From NCBI RefSeq assembly GCF_001465345.1, contig NZ_CP013655.1:806001-870000 (forward strand): a stretch of DNA of 64,000 bases. Direction: 5' to 3'. The DNA is from Enterococcus rotai. GTDB lineage: Bacteria; Bacillota; Bacilli; Lactobacillales; Enterococcaceae. The notes beneath the pieces were generated by a model. That model saw only the letters and a program-made list of their open reading frames with translations. It did no database searches and was not told the DNA's origin. Numbering within the stretch: the first letter of the stretch is position 1; each line of letters begins with the position of its first letter. Below, piece after piece: positions 24,281 through 34,358 of this stretch. Both the position numbers and the translations under genes were made by a program.

Positions 24281-24784
24281 CTATTTTTTCTTTAGTTTTT
24301 TAATACCTATTACAAGTAAGCAAAGTACCACTGCAGTCAACGCACCGATAGAATCTAACATTACATCCTGAAACAATGGTGTCCGTCCGCCTGTTAACAT
24401 TTGATGATATTCATCCAAACCAGCATAGCCCGTCGCTGTAAGCCAAGCCACAATGCCAATCAAAAGTGGTTGTTTGATTTTCATATTTAATCCGATAAAC
24501 CAACTACCACCTAATAAAAAATACGTCCCAAAATGAGCCCCTTTACGAATAAAGAACTCTACAAATTTAGCATAGCCTTTGGCGTGAATACTAACCTCAC
24601 TGCCAGCATAGCTAAATGAAATTCCTTTTAACTGTTCTTCAAATGGATGATTGCTCAATAGCTTATCCAGTAATCCGACTTGGGATTGTTGTTCATAGGT
24701 CTGAGAAGAGCTATAAAATAAAACTGCCATAATCAAAAATGCTACGATAATATAAAAATTACTATTTTTTAACTGTTTTTTCAA
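24281..24784 (-). CDS. VanZ-like membrane protein
   Basis: The 167-aa membrane protein has four predicted helices. It shows the VanZ-family signature set: FIRKGAHFGTYFLLGG (Lys-x-x-His-Phe), DEYHQMLTGGRTPLFQDVMLDSIGA. The name comes from teicoplanin resistance, but most members, including this one, lie outside van clusters and have no known activity. It is divergent from pepF and followed by its own terminator. Confidence 0.88.
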   Translation of the reverse strand: MKKQLKNSNFYIIVAFLIMAVLFYSSSQTYEQQSQVGLLDKLLSNHPFEEQLKGISFSYAGSEVSIHAKGYAKFVEFFIRKGAHFGTYFLLGGSWFIGLNMKIKQPLLIGIVAWLTATGYAGLDEYHQMLTGGRTPLFQDVMLDSIGALTAVVLCLLVIGIKKLKKK

Positions 24785-24899
24785 TTTGTCACCTCTTTCC
24801 CTATATTATAATCGCTTTTTTAAATAAAATAAACAATCACTCAATCTTTTTTCTTATGATATACTAGAAGAAATGAATTTAAGAAAGAAGGAATCAGAT

Positions 24900-26705
24900 A
24901 TGACTTACTCGCTTGTTTGGGATCTAGATAGTATTTTCCCTGGCGGCAGCCAATCGGTACAACTAGAGCAACGCTTAACAAAATTGAAAGATCAAAGTCA
25001 GGAGTACCATGACTTGATCGAACAATGGACACCAGAAAATGATGATCAGTATCAAAGTTTAGAACAAATTTTAGCGCTACAAGGAAATATCTCAGACGGT
25101 TTTTCACAATGTAGTAGTTTTATCAATGCACTAGCATCTGCGGATACAAAAGATAAGAAAGCCAAAATTTTATCTGGAGATCTTTTTTCATTATTACCTG
25201 CAATTCAGTTAGCAGAAACTATTTTTACAAAAAAATTGACAGAAATTTCTGAAGAAAAATGGCAAGAATTGATTGCATTACCTATTTTTGAATCCATTGC
25301 ATTTCGCTTAAGTGAAATCCGCCGTGATGGGATGCAGTTATTATCAGAACAAGAAGAAAATATCATCAACACCTTGTCTTTAGATGGCTTAAATGCTTGG
25401 AGTAGCCACTATGACACGATTGTAGCCAGTATTTCTATTCCATTCGAAGAAGGAGATCAAACAACACTTCTTTCTGCTGGACAAGCGTTTAACCGTATGA
25501 TGAGCGATCCTAACTCTGACGTACGCGAAAAATTATTTGTTGAATGGGAAAAGGCCTGGAGTGATAAAGCACCTTTATTAGCAGACACATTGAATCACTT
25601 GGATGGTTTTCGCTTGAGTGATTATAAATTACATGGTGTAACTGATTTCTTGGAAAAGCCATTAAACTATAACCGCATGCAAAAAGAAACACTCGATGTA
25701 ATGTGGGATACGATTCAAAAAAATAAACAACCATTTATCGATTTCTTAACACGTAAAGCCCAGTTGTTTGGCAAAGAGAAGATGGATTGGCAAGATCAAG
25801 ATGCCCCGATCATCTTAGGTGACTTAAAAGAAAAAAACTACAGTTTTGATGAAGCCGCAGCGTTTATCTTAGAAAATTTTGAAAAATTCAGTCCAGCCAT
25901 GGCAACTTTTGCGAAAGGTGCTTTTGAAAAGAGTTGGATTGAAGCCGAAGATCGCCCAGATAAACGCCCAGGAGGCTATTGTACAGAACTTCCTGAAACA
26001 AAGGAATCTAGAATTTTTATGACATTTGGAAATTCTATCAATGAAGTTGCAACCTTAGCACATGAATTAGGCCATGCCTTCCATAGTAGCGTGATGTGGG
26101 ACCTTCCAGCACTTGATCGAGAATACGCAATGAACGTTGCTGAAACAGCAAGTACGTTTGCAGAATTGATCGTTGCAGATGCCACATTGAAAAAAGCAGA
26201 AACACCAGAAGAAAAAATCAATTTATTGGATACGAAAATGCAAAATGCCATTGCCATGTTTATGAATATCCATTCTCGTTTTATTTTTGAAAATAATTTT
26301 TATGAAGCACGTCAAAAGGGACTTTTAAGTGAAGATGAAATCACTGAACTAATGCTAGAAGCACAAAAAGAAAGTTATCAAGATAGTTTGGGCACTTACC
26401 ATCCTCATTTTTGGGCAAGTAAACTTCATTTCTTTATTGATGATGTTCCATTTTATAATTTCCCTTATACATTTGGCTATTTGTTTAGTATGGGGATCTA
26501 TGCTTATGCAAATCAACAAGGTAGTGGTTTTGAAGATCAATATATCGCGTTACTTCGAGATACAGCATCCATGACTTCTGAAGATTTGGCTAAAAAACAT
26601 TTAGATGTAGACCTAACAAAACCTGATTTTTGGCAAGCTGGGATCGATCAAGTAATTAAAGATGTAAATGAATTTTTAGAGTTAACTGAGGATTATATTA
26701 AATAA
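24900..26705 (+). CDS. pepF: M3B-family oligoendopeptidase F
   Basis: Cytosolic zinc oligopeptidase, 601 aa. The zinc site is LAHELGHAFHS, with the downstream Glu in NVAETASTFAELIV. The family helical N-terminal domain includes FSQCSSFINALASADTKDKKA. ATG 24900 follows GAAGGA; a TATACT -10 lies at about 24860. It is monocistronic and degrades short peptides, which fits the peptide-uptake genes elsewhere in the window. Confidence 0.93.
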   Translation: MTYSLVWDLDSIFPGGSQSVQLEQRLTKLKDQSQEYHDLIEQWTPENDDQYQSLEQILALQGNISDGFSQCSSFINALASADTKDKKAKILSGDLFSLLPAIQLAETIFTKKLTEISEEKWQELIALPIFESIAFRLSEIRRDGMQLLSEQEENIINTLSLDGLNAWSSHYDTIVASISIPFEEGDQTTLLSAGQAFNRMMSDPNSDVREKLFVEWEKAWSDKAPLLADTLNHLDGFRLSDYKLHGVTDFLEKPLNYNRMQKETLDVMWDTIQKNKQPFIDFLTRKAQLFGKEKMDWQDQDAPIILGDLKEKNYSFDEAAAFILENFEKFSPAMATFAKGAFEKSWIEAEDRPDKRPGGYCTELPETKESRIFMTFGNSINEVATLAHELGHAFHSSVMWDLPALDREYAMNVAETASTFAELIVADATLKKAETPEEKINLLDTKMQNAIAMFMNIHSRFIFENNFYEARQKGLLSEDEITELMLEAQKESYQDSLGTYHPHFWASKLHFFIDDVPFYNFPYTFGYLFSMGIYAYANQQGSGFEDQYIALLRDTASMTSEDLAKKHLDVDLTKPDFWQAGIDQVIKDVNEFLELTEDYIK

Positions 26706-26768
26706 AAATAGAAAGAACTCAGTTCAAGGTAGAAAATACTTTGAATCGAGTTCTTTCTATTTCTTTTT
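26704..26768 (+). terminator. Terminator of pepF
   Basis: AAATAGAAAGAACTC pairs with GAGTTCTTTCTATTT, with an inner TTCAA/TTGAA pairing. CTTTTT follows on the plus strand. Confidence 0.85.
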
Positions 26769-26769
26769 A

Positions 26770-26802
26770 CAAAAAAAGAACCAGACAACAGTCTGATTCT
26801 TA
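26770..26802 (-). terminator. Terminator of sagA-like gene
   Basis: AGAATCAGAC pairs with GTCTGGTTCT around TGTT. A seven-U run follows on the minus strand. Confidence 0.85.
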
Positions 26803-26822
26803 AATTATTAGATTTAATTTGA

Positions 26823-28142
26823 TTACATACGTACAGCGAAACTTGGTGTGAATGAACCAACATTGCTGTATTCAACGCCTGTACTTTCGTTACCAGCGTG
26901 GATATAACCGCCGCCACCTGTAGCAATCGCTACGTGGTAAGAAGCACCTGGGCTACCCCAGAAGTATAAATCTCCAGCTTGAGCTTCCGCTACAGAGATA
27001 CGTGTACCAGCACTTTCTTGTGCACCTGTGTATCCACCGACATTACGTCCAGTTGATTGCATGAATGCATAATATACTAAACCAGAACAGTCAAAGCTAT
27101 TTGGACCTTTAGCACCCCATACATATGGTTTACCAACTTGTGCTGCTGCGATAGAAATTGCAGAACCGCCAGTTGATTCTGGTAGTGGATCTGGGTCTGG
27201 AATTGGATCTGTTTTAACAGGACCTGGAGTTGGTGTCGGAGTTGGATCAACTGTTCCGCCGCCTCCACCGTTATTATTAACAGGAGGTGTTACCACTTCA
27301 GTATTGTTACTATTATTTGTTGAGCTACCAGTAGTTGCTGATTCTTCAGTTGATGAAGCAGTTGTAGTACTTGGTTTTGTTGCTTTAGCAGCTGCAGCTT
27401 CTTCTGCAGCTTTTTTAGCATTTGCTGCTACTACTTTTTCTTGTTCTGCAATACGTGCTTGTTCTGCAATTGCAGCATCTTTTTCTTTTACTAAGCTAGC
27501 TTTTTGATCTTCAGCAGTTGCTCTTTCAGCAGCTAATGTTGTTTGTAATACATTCAAATCAGCTTCTGCTTTAACAAGATCGCCTTTTTGAGCTTCAAGT
27601 TCTACTTGATTATCTTGTAATTCTTGTAATTTTTCTTCGTTTTCAGTTTTCTTTGTTTCTACTGCTTTTTTATCTTCTTGTTGTTGTTTCACTAAGTTAT
27701 TGTTTGCATTAACAATCGTAGACATAGCTGTTACACGAGTAATAGCATCAGATACTGATTTTGCGTTCAATAATGCATCCATGTAGCTTGAGCTACCGCC
27801 ATTAACTTGTACGTCACGTGCTTGATTTTGGATAGCAACTTCACGTTTTTCAATACGTTTTGTTAATTGTGTAATTTCTTTTTCTAAGTTAGTCGATGTT
27901 GTTCTTAATTTGCCTTGTTCAGCTAATAAAGTTTCTGCTTTTTCATTAATAGAAGCTACTTGATCTTGCACCGCAGCCACTTGACTTTGAGCGTCAGCTT
28001 CTTTAGATTTCAATCCTGAAATTGCTTGGTCTTTTTGTTGAATTTTTGAATCCACTTCATCTGCTGATGCGATTGCTGGTAATGCTACAGATGTAAGAAC
28101 TAATGAGCAAGTCATTAATAATGGCAATATACTTTTTTTCAC
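26823..28142 (-). CDS. sagA: SagA-like secreted NlpC/P60 peptidoglycan hydrolase
   Basis: The 439-aa secreted protein has a signal peptide (1-27), a long coiled coil (about 28-235; PcsB/SagA-type), a Ser/Thr/Asn/Pro-rich linker and a C-terminal NlpC/P60 domain with the catalytic Cys in FDCSGLVYYAF and His in SYHVAIATG. Family members cleave peptidoglycan stem-peptide crosslinks during cell separation. The start is GTG 28142 behind CGGAGG. It lies next to salB-like and mreCD, so the segment is devoted to cell-wall shape and division. Confidence 0.93.
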   Translation of the reverse strand: MKKSILPLLMTCSLVLTSVALPAIASADEVDSKIQQKDQAISGLKSKEADAQSQVAAVQDQVASINEKAETLLAEQGKLRTTSTNLEKEITQLTKRIEKREVAIQNQARDVQVNGGSSSYMDALLNAKSVSDAITRVTAMSTIVNANNNLVKQQQEDKKAVETKKTENEEKLQELQDNQVELEAQKGDLVKAEADLNVLQTTLAAERATAEDQKASLVKEKDAAIAEQARIAEQEKVVAANAKKAAEEAAAAKATKPSTTTASSTEESATTGSSTNNSNNTEVVTPPVNNNGGGGGTVDPTPTPTPGPVKTDPIPDPDPLPESTGGSAISIAAAQVGKPYVWGAKGPNSFDCSGLVYYAFMQSTGRNVGGYTGAQESAGTRISVAEAQAGDLYFWGSPGASYHVAIATGGGGYIHAGNESTGVEYSNVGSFTPSFAVRM

Positions 28143-28199
28143 TATTCATTCCTCCGACTTTTTACTTATCATATAATGGTTCATCTTTTGAGTAATTTT

Positions 28200-28267
28200 C
28201 ATTCTAATATTGACAACGAAATCATTGTATCATAATCACATGTCATACATATAAAAATAATGTTACA
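28200..28267 (-). promoter_or_regulatory. sagA-like promoter with WalR-like box and extended -10
   Basis: The minus strand carries TGTAAC-N5-TTTTAT (28251-28267), close to the WalR consensus of two TGTWAH halves, then TGATACAAT as extended -10 and TCGTTGTCAAT. The 68-bp block aligns without gaps to the block at 29905-29972 before the paralogue. The remainder of the 28143-28507 gap shows no gene. Confidence 0.55.
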
Positions 28268-28450
28268 GGAGTATTTCATTTTTGAAAGTTAAACATGACG
28301 ACTGAAATAGAGGCTATTTATACCTTATGTACTTACTAAAACAATTCTTTCAACTCTATTTCTGATTGATTCAACGATCTGTGATCAAAAAAGACATGAA
28401 CAACTACACCGATTCTTATACCTTACTTTATTAGACAATATAATACAAAT

Positions 28451-28493
28451 AATCCTCATCGACAAAACTAAAAATGGTTTTGTCGATGAGGAT
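28451..28493 (-). terminator. Terminator of salB-like gene
   Basis: A 17-bp perfect stem (ATCCTCATCGACAAAAC and its complement) encloses 8 nt. The best T-run is on the plus-strand side (GTTTTTT); on the minus strand ATTATTTG follows. Confidence 0.6.
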
Positions 28494-28507
28494 GTTTTTT
28501 AATTGAT

Positions 28508-29845
28508 TTATCCTGGGAAACGCCATACAACTGCTCTAAAGTTTGCAGCATATGGACTTGGTGTCCAACCTGTAGTTGTCGATACATAACCTGATCCTGC
28601 TGGGTTATTTGATTCCACGATTTGAACTGAACTGCCGTTAACACCAACGACTAGAACTGTATGAACACCATCTAGCCATGCATCTGGACTAAGTGCGTTC
28701 TCGTATTGAACCACATCTCCAACTTGAACATCAGACCATGATACTTGAACTGCTCCTGATTGTGTATACCCACTATGCGGGCCACCTGGTGAGAATCTAA
28801 CACCGGCTGCATTTAGCCAATTTTGTACTGCTACGATACATTCACCACTTTGTCCCCAACCTGTTGGGTTTGTCTGACCAACAGCATTCAAGGCAATTTG
28901 AGCTGCTCTTTTCTTCGCTTCTGACACGCCGCCGGTCCCAATACTGCTACCGCCGCCAGTGTTATTATCGCTAGGTTTTTCTACTGGTTTTTCAGGTGTT
29001 GGTGCAACAGGTGTTGTATTCGTTGTTCCATTTTCTTCTACAACATTTGTTTTAGCAAGACCTGGATTTGACGCTTGTGCTTCTGCAAGTTTTACAGCGG
29101 CTTCAGCTTCTGCTTTTCTTTGCGCTTCTGCTTGTTTTGCTTGTTTCGCTTGCTCTTCTTCTAATTTCTTTTGAGCGGCTGCTTTTTGTTCAACATACTC
29201 AGATTTCTTGCCTTCTTCTGTTGAACGTTGTGCTTCTAAATCATTTTTTGCAATCTCTTGCTCAATTTTTAAAGTATCTAATGAAGCTTGCTTATCTGTT
29301 AATTCTTTTGTTGAAGTTTCTAGAACAGAAATTTGTGTTTCAACGGTTTTAGTCTTTTTCTCTACTTCTTTTTTATCAGAGTTTTGTTGCTCTAATAAAT
29401 CATTATTGGCTTTAACCAATGTAGAAATTCCTTGTACACGGCTAATTGCATCTGAAATTGATTCAGAATTAAGAATAACGTCTAAATAACTAGTACTCGT
29501 TCCACTAACTTGAACATCGCGAGCTTGGTTACGCATTTGAACTTCTCTTTTTTGAATACGAACATTTAAATCAGAAATTTCACCATATAATGTTGTGATT
29601 TCATCTTTAAGTGTTTTTTTCTTATCGGTCAATTCATCGATTTTTGTTGCTGTACTCAACATGTCAGCTTCGATTGCGGCTAGTTTAGTTGCAGCTTCTG
29701 ATTCTTTCGTTTTTAGTCCGTTGATGATTTCGTCTTGTTGTTCGATCTTTGTATCATAGTCATCTGCCACTGCAGCTATTGGCAAAGCAGCTGTGCTAAG
29801 AGTAATCGAACAGACCATCAATGCTGATAATATACTTTTTTTCAC
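28508..29845 (-). CDS. salB: SalB-like secreted protein with coiled coil and CHAP-like domain
   Basis: The 445-aa protein has a signal peptide (1-27), a coiled coil (about 28-245) very similar in start and layout to the SagA-like neighbour, a Thr/Pro/Gly linker and a C-terminal cysteine-hydrolase-like domain with Cys in SGECIVAVQNW and His in DGVHTVLVVG. This matches enterococcal SalB/PcsB-type proteins needed for normal division and envelope stress tolerance. The start is GTG 29845 with GGAGG upstream. The different catalytic domain from the neighbour suggests a shared targeting coil with swapped enzymes. Confidence 0.88.
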   Translation of the reverse strand: MKKSILSALMVCSITLSTAALPIAAVADDYDTKIEQQDEIINGLKTKESEAATKLAAIEADMLSTATKIDELTDKKKTLKDEITTLYGEISDLNVRIQKREVQMRNQARDVQVSGTSTSYLDVILNSESISDAISRVQGISTLVKANNDLLEQQNSDKKEVEKKTKTVETQISVLETSTKELTDKQASLDTLKIEQEIAKNDLEAQRSTEEGKKSEYVEQKAAAQKKLEEEQAKQAKQAEAQRKAEAEAAVKLAEAQASNPGLAKTNVVEENGTTNTTPVAPTPEKPVEKPSDNNTGGGSSIGTGGVSEAKKRAAQIALNAVGQTNPTGWGQSGECIVAVQNWLNAAGVRFSPGGPHSGYTQSGAVQVSWSDVQVGDVVQYENALSPDAWLDGVHTVLVVGVNGSSVQIVESNNPAGSGYVSTTTGWTPSPYAANFRAVVWRFPG

Positions 29846-29904
29846 GCTTAAGTCCTCCGGTGTTTACTTTTATGTATTTTATAATTGCTGAGTATTGTTT
29901 CAGT

Positions 29905-29972
29905 CATAGTTTCATTGACAACGAGCTAATTGTACCATAGCAGTATGACATACAGATAAACAGGATATTACA
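29905..29972 (-). promoter_or_regulatory. salB-like promoter with WalR-like box and extended -10
   Basis: Minus strand TGTAAT-N5-GTTTAT (29956-29972), then TGGTACAAT (extended -10) and TCGTTGTCAAT, in the same spacing as before the sagA-like gene. Confidence 0.55.
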
Positions 29973-30082
29973 AAATTGTTTCATGCAAGCTAATTAAATA
30001 ACGCTTGTAACTAGTACCAATCCGGTTTAACTATAGGTTTCACTAGTAAAGACTGTAATATTACACTCTAACTCCAGCTATA

Positions 30083-30118
30083 GAAAAAAGACTATTCATT
30101 CGCGAATAATCTTTTTAA
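30083..30118 (-). terminator. Terminator overlapping the end of mreD
   Basis: AAAGATTATTCG pairs with CGAATGAATAGTCTTT and TTTTTT follows on the minus strand. The stem includes the mreD stop codon region. Confidence 0.7.
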
Positions 30119-30601
30119 TGGATAAGAAAAAATAACAAATATCAACATATTAAAAAGTAAGGTTGGCCCTAAAACTTTTGTGATAAATAATAGTGGCGCA
30201 ACGTTTGATAGATGGAAAATGATTTGAAGTCCCACTGCAATCAATTCATACGTCGTTACAAAAATAATCATTCCGAAAAACGCTGTTAGCAAATTCGTAT
30301 GGACTACTCTCTGGAAACGATACATCATCATAACAGTTGCTACTAGTGCTACTGTATAAATCCCTATAATGCCAATATAATAACTATCGCAGACCATGCC
30401 TAAGACTAACGTCGTAATCAACAGATAACGTTTCGATAAATTGGGAACCGCCATCAAAAATGCTAATAACATAAGATGCGCATTCGCAAAATAGACGTTA
30501 TCCGTTAAATTTATGGCAGCCTGAGTCAATTGACCATCAATCAGCATAAGCAAAAAGAAAACCACAGGCGCATAGTATTTAACATTTTCTTTACGTATCA
30601 T
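30092..30601 (-). CDS. mreD: Rod shape-determining protein MreD
   Basis: The 169-aa membrane protein has about five helices, the MreD pattern (FFLLMLIDGQLTQA, LLFNMLIFVIFSYPLKRLF). It is part of the elongasome scaffold that in ovococci directs peripheral peptidoglycan synthesis. It is 7 bp downstream of mreC. No mreB is present, as usual in cocci. Confidence 0.92.
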   Translation of the reverse strand: MIRKENVKYYAPVVFFLLMLIDGQLTQAAINLTDNVYFANAHLMLLAFLMAVPNLSKRYLLITTLVLGMVCDSYYIGIIGIYTVALVATVMMMYRFQRVVHTNLLTAFFGMIIFVTTYELIAVGLQIIFHLSNVAPLLFITKVLGPTLLFNMLIFVIFSYPLKRLFANE

Positions 30602-30608
30602 TTATTCA

Positions 30609-31469
30609 TCATTCCCCCGCTCCAGCTAGTCGCTTGATGATCGTCACAACGGGAATCCCATACATATCAGCATAAGGTTTAACATACACTTCACGGTCTA
30701 GGCCATAGCTATCTGGTTTAACTTTTTGAACCACACCAACTGGTAAGTTTGCTGGAGAGTTTTGACCCAACCCAGATGTTTGAACGATATCGCCTTCTTT
30801 GATATCCATATCTCCTACTAATTGACTGATGATCAATGTGTTTTCCTTATCATCGTAATTCTTCAATAGTCCATAAGAATCCCCTTTTTCAGAATTGATT
30901 TGGACTGGGAAATGATTTGAATTTTGATTTTTAGATGTTAACAATTCTACTTTCGATGACGTCGCATTGACTTCAACGACACGTCCAATCAACCCTTTTT
31001 GCGCCATCACGGCCATATTCGGCTCGATCCCGTCATTTGATCCACGATCAACAATCAGGAGATCTTGCCACATATCAGGAGAACGTGACACAACGGTTGC
31101 CGTCACTTTTTCATAATTGCCTAACGTCTCGTTTAACGCTAATTCTTTCTTCAACGTTTCATTTTCTTTTTTTAAATTATCATTTTGAATCGATAACTCA
31201 CCATAACCATCGATCCGCTCTTTTAAGCGCACATTTTCATCATACGTGTTAAATAATGTACTGATCGATGAGATGCCACTGCCGATCACATTCGCTGGAA
31301 ATGAAATGACCTTATCGACAAAACTTACACTGTCGTTGACTGCAGATTGACCTAGATTGCTCTTCCCATCGTTTGCTCTATGAGCTGCGGTCAAACTGAT
31401 GATAGTAACCACGATGATCACTACGATTAACGTGATAATTATATTTTTATTTGGATTAAATTTTTTCAC
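30609..31469 (-). CDS. mreC: Cell shape-determining protein MreC
   Basis: About 286 aa: a short cytoplasmic N-terminus, one membrane helix (about 8-28), a coiled coil (about 60-100, ERIDGYGELSIQNDNLKKEN) and the paired beta-barrel MreC domain (VTATVVSRSPDMWQDLLIVDRG, MAVMAQKGLIGRVVEV, IVQTSGLGQNSPANLPVG). Start GTG 31469 (KKFNPNK) has GGGG 7 nt upstream; an in-frame ATG at 31529 lacks this. Operon with mreD. Confidence 0.92.
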   Translation of the reverse strand: MKKFNPNKNIIITLIVVIIVVTIISLTAAHRANDGKSNLGQSAVNDSVSFVDKVISFPANVIGSGISSISTLFNTYDENVRLKERIDGYGELSIQNDNLKKENETLKKELALNETLGNYEKVTATVVSRSPDMWQDLLIVDRGSNDGIEPNMAVMAQKGLIGRVVEVNATSSKVELLTSKNQNSNHFPVQINSEKGDSYGLLKNYDDKENTLIISQLVGDMDIKEGDIVQTSGLGQNSPANLPVGVVQKVKPDSYGLDREVYVKPYADMYGIPVVTIIKRLAGAGE

Positions 31470-31715
31470 ATCGACACCCCGAATAATCTTTAGACTGATA
31501 GCAATAATTTTACCACTAATTAGAAGCAAACAAAAGAGCTGTGGTGTCTCTTTACTTAATTTTATTAAATAAAATCATTTTTACAAAAAAGAGTGTGGAA
31601 CAAAAGTTGGTTCTCTTTTTGTTAAACACGTTAATCCCAAATAAACGTTGGGAGCAAACGGTCCTCCATGCTTCGAGGATCGGAGTGAAACGAGAACCGT
31701 AGATGCAGAAGCAGC

Positions 31716-31842
31716 CACTACGCTACGCTTCGATCACATTGTTGTAAATCACGAAGAATGAAGTGATTCGATGATGCACAATACAAGGTATCGGAAAGCT
31801 ACGTTGCTTCCTTTGTTTTCTAAGCGCTAAAGCACTAAGATT
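31716..31842 (+). repeat. R2 element module downstream of pnp
   Basis: About 125 bp (CACTACGCTACGCTTCGATC onward, to the GCGCTAAAGC hairpin) are about 95% identical to the complement of the segment near 54884-55008. Adjacent DNA in the 31470-32030 gap holds other hairpins and no gene. Short peptide-coding frames in both copies coincide because the DNA does. Confidence 0.75.
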
Positions 31843-31856
31843 TGAAGGCTTCGGAA

Positions 31857-31917
31857 ACAATAAGCCAGCATTCACAAAAATTTGGAGAACAATTTCCGTG
31901 AATGCTGGCTTATTGCT
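31857..31917. repeat. 17-bp perfect palindrome downstream of pnp
   Basis: CAATAAGCCAGCATTCAC pairs fully with GTGAATGCTGGCTTATTG across about 24 nt. It lies 114 bp after the pnp stop. No clean U-run follows, so it is not a textbook terminator. Confidence 0.6.
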
Positions 31918-32030
31918 GTAAAACACAGCGAGGTACGAGCTGATGTTACACAGTACCTACTTGGTTCTCGGGCCTAGACGCTTCTGTCCTAACCTCTTAA
32001 AACATGTAAACTAAAGCAAAAATCGATTGC

Positions 32031-34145
32031 TTATTTTTCTTTATTTTCTTCTGTCAACAACGCTTTACGTGAAACATTCACACGGCCTTGTTTATCGATT
32101 TCCATAACTTTTACAAGTACTTCATCGCCAAGTTTCACAACATCTTCGACATTGTTGACACGTTCATTGGCTAATTGAGAAATGTGAACTAGGCCATCTT
32201 TCCCTTTGATCAAGTTAACAAATGCACCGAATTTTTCGATACGAACGACTTTACCTAAGTAAACTTGTCCAACTTCAACTTCTTTTGTCAACTCTTCAAT
32301 GATCTTGATCGCTTTTTTGATCATATCTGCATCAGCAGAAGCAATACTTACATTACCTTCTTGATCGATATCAATCTTAACGCCTGTTTCATCGATAATG
32401 CCATTGATTGTTTCTCCGCCTTTACCGATTACATCTTTGATTTTGGCTGGAGCGATTTGGATCATTTCGATCTTAGGTGCATATTTACTTAACTCTGGAC
32501 GAGGTTCAGCTAATGTTGATGTCAATTCAGCAAGAATTTCCATACGAGCTTTTTTCGCTTGAGTCAATGCTTCTGTTAGGATTTGTTCCGTAATACCTTG
32601 GATTTTGATATCCATTTGAAGGGCTGTGATACCATCTTTTGTACCAGCAACTTTAAAGTCCATGTCGCCTAAGTGATCTTCTAAACCTTGAATATCTGTT
32701 AAAATCGTATAGTTTTCGCCATCGCTGACAAGTCCCATCGCAATTCCGGCAACTGGTGCTTTGATTGGCACACCAGCATCCATCAATGCTAAGATACCCG
32801 CACAGATACTTGCTTGTGAAGAAGAACCATTTGATTCTAAAACTTCTGATACTACACGGATCATGTAAGGGAAATCCGCTTCACTTGGAATAACTTGTGC
32901 CATTGCACGTTCACCTAAGGCACCATGACCGATTTCACGACGACCTGGGGAGCCTGCACGACCTGTTGAACCAACAGAGAATTGCGGGAAGTTATAATGA
33001 TGAATGAAACGTTTGCTATCTTCAACGCCTAGTCCATCAATGATTTGATGTTCACCAAGTGGTGCTAATGTCACAACTGACAATGCTTGTGTTTGTCCAC
33101 GAGTGAATAAACCGGAACCATGAACACGTGGTAAAATGCCAACTTCTGAAGCCAATGGACGGATTTCGTCTAATTTACGGCCATCAGGACGGATTTTATC
33201 GATCGTGATCAATTCACGAACAACATCTTTTTCTAGGTCCTCTGCAATTTGTTTCACTTCTTTGGCTACTTGCGCTTCCTCTTCATGACCAGCAAATTTT
33301 TCAGCATACGCTTCTTTTAGTTGATCTTTGATTGCATCGATATTGACTTCCCGAGCTAATTTTTCTTCTGTCATAACAGCTTCTTTCATTGGAGCATAAT
33401 AAGCTGCGAAGATTTCTTTTTTCAAGTCAGCATCGACTTGTAATAATTTGATTTCCATTTTTTCTTTACCGACAGCGGCAACGATTTCTTCTTGGAAAGC
33501 AACTAGTTCTTTAATAGCGTCAAAGCCGAAAAGTAACGCACCAAGCATATCTTCTTCTGATACTTCTTTAGCACCACTTTCAACCATATTGATTGCTTTT
33601 TTCGTTCCAGCAACTGTTAATTCGATATCTGTTTTTTCAGACTGTTCAACAGTTGGGTTTAATACGTATTCTCCGTCTACACGACCAACATCAACACCTG
33701 CGATTGGTCCGTCAAATGGGATATCTGAAATCGCTAAAGCTAAAGATGAACCAAACATTGCAGCCATTTCTGGTGTGCAATCTTGTTCCACGCTCATTAC
33801 TGTATTGGTGATTTGAACTTCATTACGGAACCCTTCTGCAAACATTGGACGGATCGGACGGTCGATCAAACGAGCTGTTAGTGTTGCACGTTCACTCGGA
33901 CGACCTTCACGTTTAATAAATCCACCAGGAATTTTCCCTACTGAGTACATTTTTTCTTCATAGTTAACAGTCAATGGAAAGAAATCAAAATCTCTCGCAT
34001 CTTTTGAAGCAACTGCAGCAGTTAATACTACAGTATCCCCATAGCGAACCAATACTGCACCATTCGCTTGTTTGGCTAATTGACCGATCTCAACTTGTAA
34101 GGGACGTCCGCCCCAAGTTGTTTTAAACACTTGTTTTTCTGTCAT
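32031..34145 (-). CDS. pnp: Polyribonucleotide nucleotidyltransferase (PNPase)
   Basis: 3'-5' phosphorolytic exoribonuclease, 704 aa. It has two RNase PH-like domains (the second with [16 protein letters not shown] and [18 protein letters not shown]), a KH domain (about 553-615, [15 protein letters not shown]) and an S1 domain (about 620-695, [19 protein letters not shown]). It is part of the RNA degradosome. It lies after rpsO with about 210 bp and a terminator between, the usual rpsO-pnp order. Confidence 0.97.
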   Translation of the reverse strand: MTEKQVFKTTWGGRPLQVEIGQLAKQANGAVLVRYGDTVVLTAAVASKDARDFDFFPLTVNYEEKMYSVGKIPGGFIKREGRPSERATLTARLIDRPIRPMFAEGFRNEVQITNTVMSVEQDCTPEMAAMFGSSLALAISDIPFDGPIAGVDVGRVDGEYVLNPTVEQSEKTDIELTVAGTKKAINMVESGAKEVSEEDMLGALLFGFDAIKELVAFQEEIVAAVGKEKMEIKLLQVDADLKKEIFAAYYAPMKEAVMTEEKLAREVNIDAIKDQLKEAYAEKFAGHEEEAQVAKEVKQIAEDLEKDVVRELITIDKIRPDGRKLDEIRPLASEVGILPRVHGSGLFTRGQTQALSVVTLAPLGEHQIIDGLGVEDSKRFIHHYNFPQFSVGSTGRAGSPGRREIGHGALGERAMAQVIPSEADFPYMIRVVSEVLESNGSSSQASICAGILALMDAGVPIKAPVAGIAMGLVSDGENYTILTDIQGLEDHLGDMDFKVAGTKDGITALQMDIKIQGITEQILTEALTQAKKARMEILAELTSTLAEPRPELSKYAPKIEMIQIAPAKIKDVIGKGGETINGIIDETGVKIDIDQEGNVSIASADADMIKKAIKIIEELTKEVEVGQVYLGKVVRIEKFGAFVNLIKGKDGLVHISQLANERVNNVEDVVKLGDEVLVKVMEIDKQGRVNVSRKALLTEENKEK

Positions 34146-34316
34146 GTCTTTGTTCTCCTTTGTTCTTCGGAAAAGTCAGACTACTACTAAACAAATGAAA
34201 AGATTCAAAAAAGTTGAGTCCTTTTATTTGGTTAGTAGATTCGCTTCAAACTTTCCAAAGAAACTTATTTTTTAGTAATTTAAGGCTACTTTACCTTTGT
34301 CGTTTTTGAATAAGCT

Positions 34317-34348
34317 AAAAAGCGAGGTTCGTTAAGAATCTCGCTTTT
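34317..34348 (-). terminator. Terminator of rpsO
   Basis: AAAAGCGAG pairs with CTCGCTTTTT around a 13-nt loop, directly after the rpsO stop codon. Confidence 0.75.
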
Positions 34349-34358
34349 CCTTTTTTGA

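Noticed and set aside
31723-31926. Short open frame encoding a peptide nearly identical to one at 54838-55083
   Set aside because: The identity is due to the underlying R2 DNA repeat; no ribosome-binding site and the two reading contexts differ beyond the repeat.
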